From positions 212,930 through 225,182 of the forward strand of contig QKYT01000091.1 in assembly GCA_003550305.1 (NCBI GenBank): a stretch of DNA of 12,253 nucleotides. Reading direction: 5' to 3'. Shown one piece after another: positions 8,749 to 12,253 of this stretch (positions are counted from its first letter, which is position 1; each line of letters opens with the position of its first letter). This DNA comes from Glomus cerebriforme (lineage: Eukaryota; Glomeromycota; Glomeromycetes; Glomerales; Glomeraceae). The notes beneath the pieces are model-generated. The model was not told the DNA's origin. It did no database searches and saw only the letters and a program-made list of their open reading frames with translations. A program made the position numbers and the translations under genes.

Positions 8749-8872
8749 AATTTATTTTACTATTATTCACATACTGAAACATAAACAACTAAACGAATAT
8801 TATTAAATGAATAATAATTACAAATTAAATTATCAATTAAATAAAATCACTATTTAAAAAAATTTTAATAAA

Positions 8873-9673
8873 ATGGACGACATAAAGGAAGTAGAACCTA
8901 AAACTAAAAATATTCATAAAAATATATTTGAAGAAGATTTAACTATTGTGATTAACGAAATAATTGACCTTACTTTTGAAGGTCTAAATAAAGGAGAAAA
9001 TAAAAATAGAAACAAGCAACATATTCTNGATTATATTAATAATCTTAAAATAAATTTACAAGAAATCTATATTTGGCTTTTAAATAATCAAAATAATTCA
9101 AATTCTATTTGTTTACTTGGATATTTTAATTTTCATGGTATTGTAGTCAAAGTTAATAAAAAAGAAGCAATTGAATTATATCAAAAAGCAACAGAATTAG
9201 AAAATAGAGTAGCTCAATTAGAACTTGCTCATATATACTGTATGTATGTGAAGAAAATACAGATAATTATAAGAAAGCTTTTGAATTATCTAAAAAATTA
9301 GCAGAAGAAAAAAATCAAATGCATTATGTAGATTAGGATATTGTTATGAAAAAGGTATTGGAACTATTATCAATATGCAAAAGGCATTTGAATGGTATAA
9401 AAAAGCAGCAGATTTAGGAAATTCACATGGAATAAACAATTTAGGAACTTGTTATGATAGTGGAGTGGGAACTTATGTTAATAAAAAAAGCGTTTAATTT
9501 ATATCATGAAGCAGCAAATTTGGAAAATGATTATGCTCAATATAATCTGGCTGCTATGTATGAAAATGGAGATGGAATTAAAAAAAAATATAGATCATGC
9601 AATTTACTGGTATAAAAAATCTGCTGAACAAGGAGTTGAAGAAGCTCAAAGTAAATTATCAGAACTTTTATAA
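8873..9673 (+). pseudogene. Sel1-repeat protein gene with four frame breaks
   Basis: The start MDDIKEVEPK is the first ATG after an A-rich leader. A helical leader (NIFEEDLTIVINEIIDL, then LQEIYIWLLNNQ) is typical of the segment joining kinase and Sel1 parts in Rhizophagus proteins, but no kinase domain lies upstream. About five Sel1-like repeats follow, with signatures such as LGYCYEKGIGT, KAFEWYKKAADLGN, LAAMYENGDGI and AIYWYKKSAEQG, ending at TAA 9671-9673. The frame changes near 9236-9242 (net +5, see the footprint), near 9316-9320 (one A missing), in the A-run 9483-9489 (one A too many) and in the A-run 9580-9588 (one A too many). Repaired, it would have about 264 residues. Sel1 repeats form helical scaffolds for protein partners. 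The three A-run changes could be base-calling errors, so the gene may be less damaged than it looks. The base at 9028 is undetermined, but CTN is Leu whichever base it is. Confidence 0.75.
9236..9242. mobile_element. candidate Tc1/mariner excision footprint TACTGTA
   Basis: TACTGTA sits exactly where the Sel1 reading frame first breaks. Tc1/mariner elements insert at TA, and those with ends beginning CAGT leave TA-C(A/T)G-TA on excision, a net gain of five bases (established for Sleeping Beauty). Deleting CTGTA here gives ATATATGTATGT, an AT-alternating target of the preferred type, and rejoins AHIY with EENTDNYKKAF in one frame. No transposon remains at the site, so the origin is inferred. 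Confidence 0.45.
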
Positions 9674-10843
9674 AAATGATTAATATATAAATGTTTTATC
9701 ATATCCTAATTCTAGTTTATATAATTTTAAATTTTTGATGTGAAAAAATTTATTCGATATTATTAAAATTATTAATTAAGTTTACACAATCTTAGGTATA
9801 TTAGATCTCAGTACAAATTTTTTACTTTAAATTTTTCATGGATTTTTTATTCAAGCAATTATTTTTCGTGATATAAAATTATTATAATATAAAGGATGAT
9901 ATTATGATCAATTCTAATAAACCTCATTTATAACTTACTACTTAAATAATATGTTTCAGTATTGTATATAAACAATTGTAAAAATATTTTTTCATCCCTC
10001 ACAATATCTGATAAAAGCCACCAATGAATATTAAGATTAAAACATCATATATAAAGATCAATAAGGGTTAATCTGTAACAGTTAACATTAATTCATGACA
10101 TATGCTGGAATCTTAGTAATTTTAGAAAAACTTTTTAAATATAATTTTTTTCTTACTTTTTTTTACTATTTTAAAAATGGATCTATAATTAGTTAGCTTT
10201 CAAACTGAAATAATAAAGTAGCCAAAATGCAAAAGATATACTGTGTGAACAATTTGATTATTCAAAAATTCAAAAACTCAAGACATGAATTTGTTTTAAA
10301 TATTTTTTTAATTAATAAACCATTTTTTATTTAAAAAAAAAAATTTTATTTTGTCATCAAGAATATCCACAAATTTTTTACCTATTTATGTTATTTCCCC
10401 CTCGGCATTGAAATGTTTTTAAATAATATATATGCAATAAATTAAAAAAAAAAATTTGATAAAGCAAATTTATTTACTTAATACTACAAACTACTTTTTC
10501 TAGGAAACTTCAAAATTTTTTTAGGAATTTTTTTATACTCAATTTGAATACTCAATTTGAATAATCGTTCAATAAAAAAAAAAAATTGAAAAAAGTGGAT
10601 AATTTAATCAAATGCATGATTTTCATTTTTTGCTCTTTTGATTGCGACAGATGAACTCAAGACAAGAATTTCACAAATCTGTGAATGTTTCATTTTGATA
10701 AACAGTTTCAAGAATCTCTATAGGATTCTGTTGTAAAAATTCATGTTGATGTTAATCAAATATTCTTGAATACAATAGCTATCGACCGAATAATTTAATG
10801 GAATTTAATGATAATGTTACTAAAGTAACGTGATGTATGGTAA
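9674..10843. other. intergenic region, short tandem duplication, no gene seen
   Basis: It follows the Sel1 stop. It holds the second TATA-like block (9944-9982), A- and T-runs, and a 13-bp tandem duplication of ATACTCAATTTGA at 10535-10560 plus three further bases. From about 10650 to 10795, coding-like fragments (for example DSVVKIHVDVNQIF, 10714-10755) appear in shifting frames broken by stops. I do not recognise them; they may belong to the decayed gene that follows. Confidence 0.4.
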
Positions 10844-11360
10844 CAAAAAATAAAATACTATGGAAATTCGCTAATTGATTTTCGAAAGAATTGTACGGAA
10901 CTGGACATATTATTTAAGATTGACAAATTAATCAATTTAAAAGCTCTATTATCGGAATTACTTTGAAATCGATAACTTAATCAAATGGAGTTTGCACAGC
11001 ATCCTTCTATTCAGCAGGATGTTAAAAAATGGAATAAAGAAGATATCACGATTATGGAAAGAATCTTCATAGATTTATTCCTTTAGTTAGATTTTATCAT
11101 ATATATTCCTTTTAAAAGTATATCCTTTTAAAGTATTACTACCTGAATATTTGATTAATAATATACTTACAATTCATATGGCACCGAAAAAGAAACCAAA
11201 TCAACCTAGACAACTAAAATGTACTTATGATTCAACTTTGATTGAAAAGAAAAATAATTCTCATTATAATGTAAGAAATATCCCTTATAGTTTCAATTTA
11301 CTTTATCACGCTAGTAGGGATGGTAATACAAATATATCATTTCACCATTTTCCATATTAA
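10844..11360 (+). pseudogene. decayed BTB/BACK-TLDc family gene
   Basis: Four segments in changing frames read as one protein. 10844-10963 gives CTELDILFKIDKLINLKA; 10985-11063 gives FAQHPSIQQDVKKWNKEDIT; 11065-11103 gives LHRFIPLVRFYHI; 11106-11360 gives FLLKVYPFKVLLPEYLIN, then a linker with IEKKNNSHYNV and YSFNLLYHASRDGNT before TAA. The first three resemble the BACK region and the last the first strand of a TLDc domain in the BTB-BACK-TLDc proteins common in Rhizophagus (from recognition, not a search). The BTB domain and most of TLDc are missing, small deletions are apparent at each junction, and stops occur at 10964 and 11084. Intact relatives are thought to be ubiquitin-ligase adaptors or oxidation-related TLDc proteins; this copy cannot make one. 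Confidence 0.6.
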
Positions 11361-11841
11361 CAATGTGCAGTAAAATATATGATATTCTGGTAATTCAAAA
11401 TCATTATTTAGCGAATTAATTACAAATCAGATGAGGTATATTAGTCAAAATGTATTCAGTGCCAAAATAAGCTAGTTTAATCATATGTATGTACATATTT
11501 TGACACATACTCATTAGGAGGTGCTAAGGTAAAAAACTCTAGAAGCTTGCTAACTGATAAATAAATCATAATGATAGGGAATTATCGTATTATTTGTCAA
11601 AATTTCAAATTTTATGATCAAGATGAGTCATATTTTGTACTATGCTCAAAAGATATAAAAAGATACCTTTTTTCAAGAATTATTTTTTTAAAAAAAATAT
11701 TTCGTCTATAAATTCCTTATGGTTATTAACAACAAGCTCGTATACTTTGATTATAAATTTGTCAACCAACTTTATAATTAAAATAACAATTTTCAACTTC
11801 GACATGTTTTGCATGACACTATTATGGACTTGAAAACTGTC
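11361..11841. other. intergenic, one 46-codon ORF of doubtful reality
   Basis: No continuation of the TLDc domain could be read after 11360. A plus-strand frame at 11571-11711 (MIGNYRIICQ start) is open for 46 codons but has no family features. An imperfect inverted repeat pairs GTCAAAATGTA (11444-11454) with TACATATTTTGAC (11492-11504). Confidence 0.4.
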
Positions 11842-12088
11842 AGGAAAAGTAGGAAAAAAGGAATGAGGGATTATGGAAGTGAAAGAATGAAGAATTGAAA
11901 ATGAAGGAAATGGATAAAAGAAAAAACATAATGTGGCGTTATGAAAATAATATGGAAAAGGAAAAAGGAGAGATAAAGAAAAAGAATGGAGAGAATATTT
12001 TGGGAATAGAATGAGAAACAAGGAATGAAAGGGAAATAACAAAGTTAATATAAAAATAAAGAGGATTGGAGAAGAGAAATAAAAAAGA
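11842..12088. repeat. purine-biased strand, 247 bases with four C
   Basis: The plus strand is almost entirely A and G with scattered T; I count only four C residues in the tract. GGAAAA, GAATGA and AAAGG motifs recur irregularly without a fixed period. A minus-strand frame across it is low-complexity Phe/Ser/Pro/Leu sequence and is not credited as a gene. A pyrimidine-rich stretch (about 12175-12216) follows, which could pair with it or form triplex DNA. Confidence 0.5.
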
Positions 12089-12253
12089 CCAATTGAAAGA
12101 AAAGAGCAATATAACTAGGGGTAGTGGAACACGATGGAATTAATAGATAAAATTTGGGAAGACAGATTTTTAGCTTTATTTTTTCTTTTTATTCTTTTTA
12201 TAATCTTTTTTATACTTAGTTAAACAAGGGGATGGGTGATTCCCTTGTATTAG
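12089..12253. other. right window edge, no gene seen
   Basis: Mixed sequence with a T/C-rich run at about 12175-12216. No exon, splice pair or RNA gene is supported. Confidence 0.4.

Larger units (their letters stand above)
7823..8872. other. intergenic region between the RING-TPR and Sel1 genes
   Basis: It holds the 3' end of the first gene (TACAGTA at 7833-7839), the second dispersed repeat copy, and the upstream region of the Sel1 gene. An inverted repeat, GTTTCAGTA (8720-8728) with TACTGAAAC (8772-8780), lies 93-153 bases before the Sel1 ATG. No kinase-domain coding sequence, which often precedes such Sel1 modules in these fungi, can be read here. Minus-strand open frames are short and AT-driven. 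Confidence 0.5.

Noticed and set aside
9240..9340. An intron starting at GTATGT 9240 as the cause of the Sel1 frame break
   Set aside because: The DNA that such an intron would remove still encodes good Sel1 sequence (NTDNYKKAFELSKKLAEE), so a five-base insertion explains the break better.
11642..12042. Overlapping frames on both strands at 11642-11833 (+) and 11680-12042 (-)
   Set aside because: The minus frame is Phe/Ser/Pro low complexity forced by the purine tract, and the plus frame is an Ile/Asn/Thr-rich string without family features.

Overview
This is eukaryotic, probably fungal nuclear DNA. It is very AT-rich (about 80% A+T by eye). Its genes carry short introns of 64-89 nt with GTAAGT/GTAAAT-type donors and TAG/AAG/CAG acceptors, and the protein families (degenerate RING plus TPR, Sel1 repeats, BTB/BACK-TLDc) are ones hugely expanded in arbuscular mycorrhizal fungi. 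From recognition of these families, not from a search, I infer Rhizophagus (Glomeromycota), close to R. irregularis.

Layout. 1-3790 is gene-poor. It holds a 20-bp minisatellite at the left edge, a possible last exon of a leftward-lying gene, two hairpin-forming inverted repeats, a direct-repeat/palindrome cluster, a dispersed repeat, a cluster of three more inverted repeats, an isolated island of about 48% GC near 2.7 kb, and AT-rich sequence with nothing I can support. 3852-7822 (+) is the main gene: six exons by my reading, encoding 1,198 residues with a helical N-terminal region, a degenerate RING/U-box-like zinc site, a TPR solenoid and an unrecognised C-terminal region spread over five short exon segments. 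8873-9673 (+) is a Sel1-repeat gene broken by four frame changes. 10844-11360 (+) is a decayed BACK-TLDc relic. The right end is intergenic, with a strongly purine-biased strand.

The genes do not look like an operon or a single pathway. They look like one intact and two decaying members of lineage-specific families based on protein-protein interaction repeats, lying in repeat-littered DNA. All three read in the same direction.

The most interesting observation is that the first frame break in the Sel1 gene is TACTGTA. This is the form of excision scar left by Tc1/mariner transposons whose ends begin CAGT. Removing the five extra bases restores the Sel1 frame. The same 7-mer (TACAGTA or TACTGTA) occurs ten times in the window, and a 15-mer containing it occurs three times exactly.
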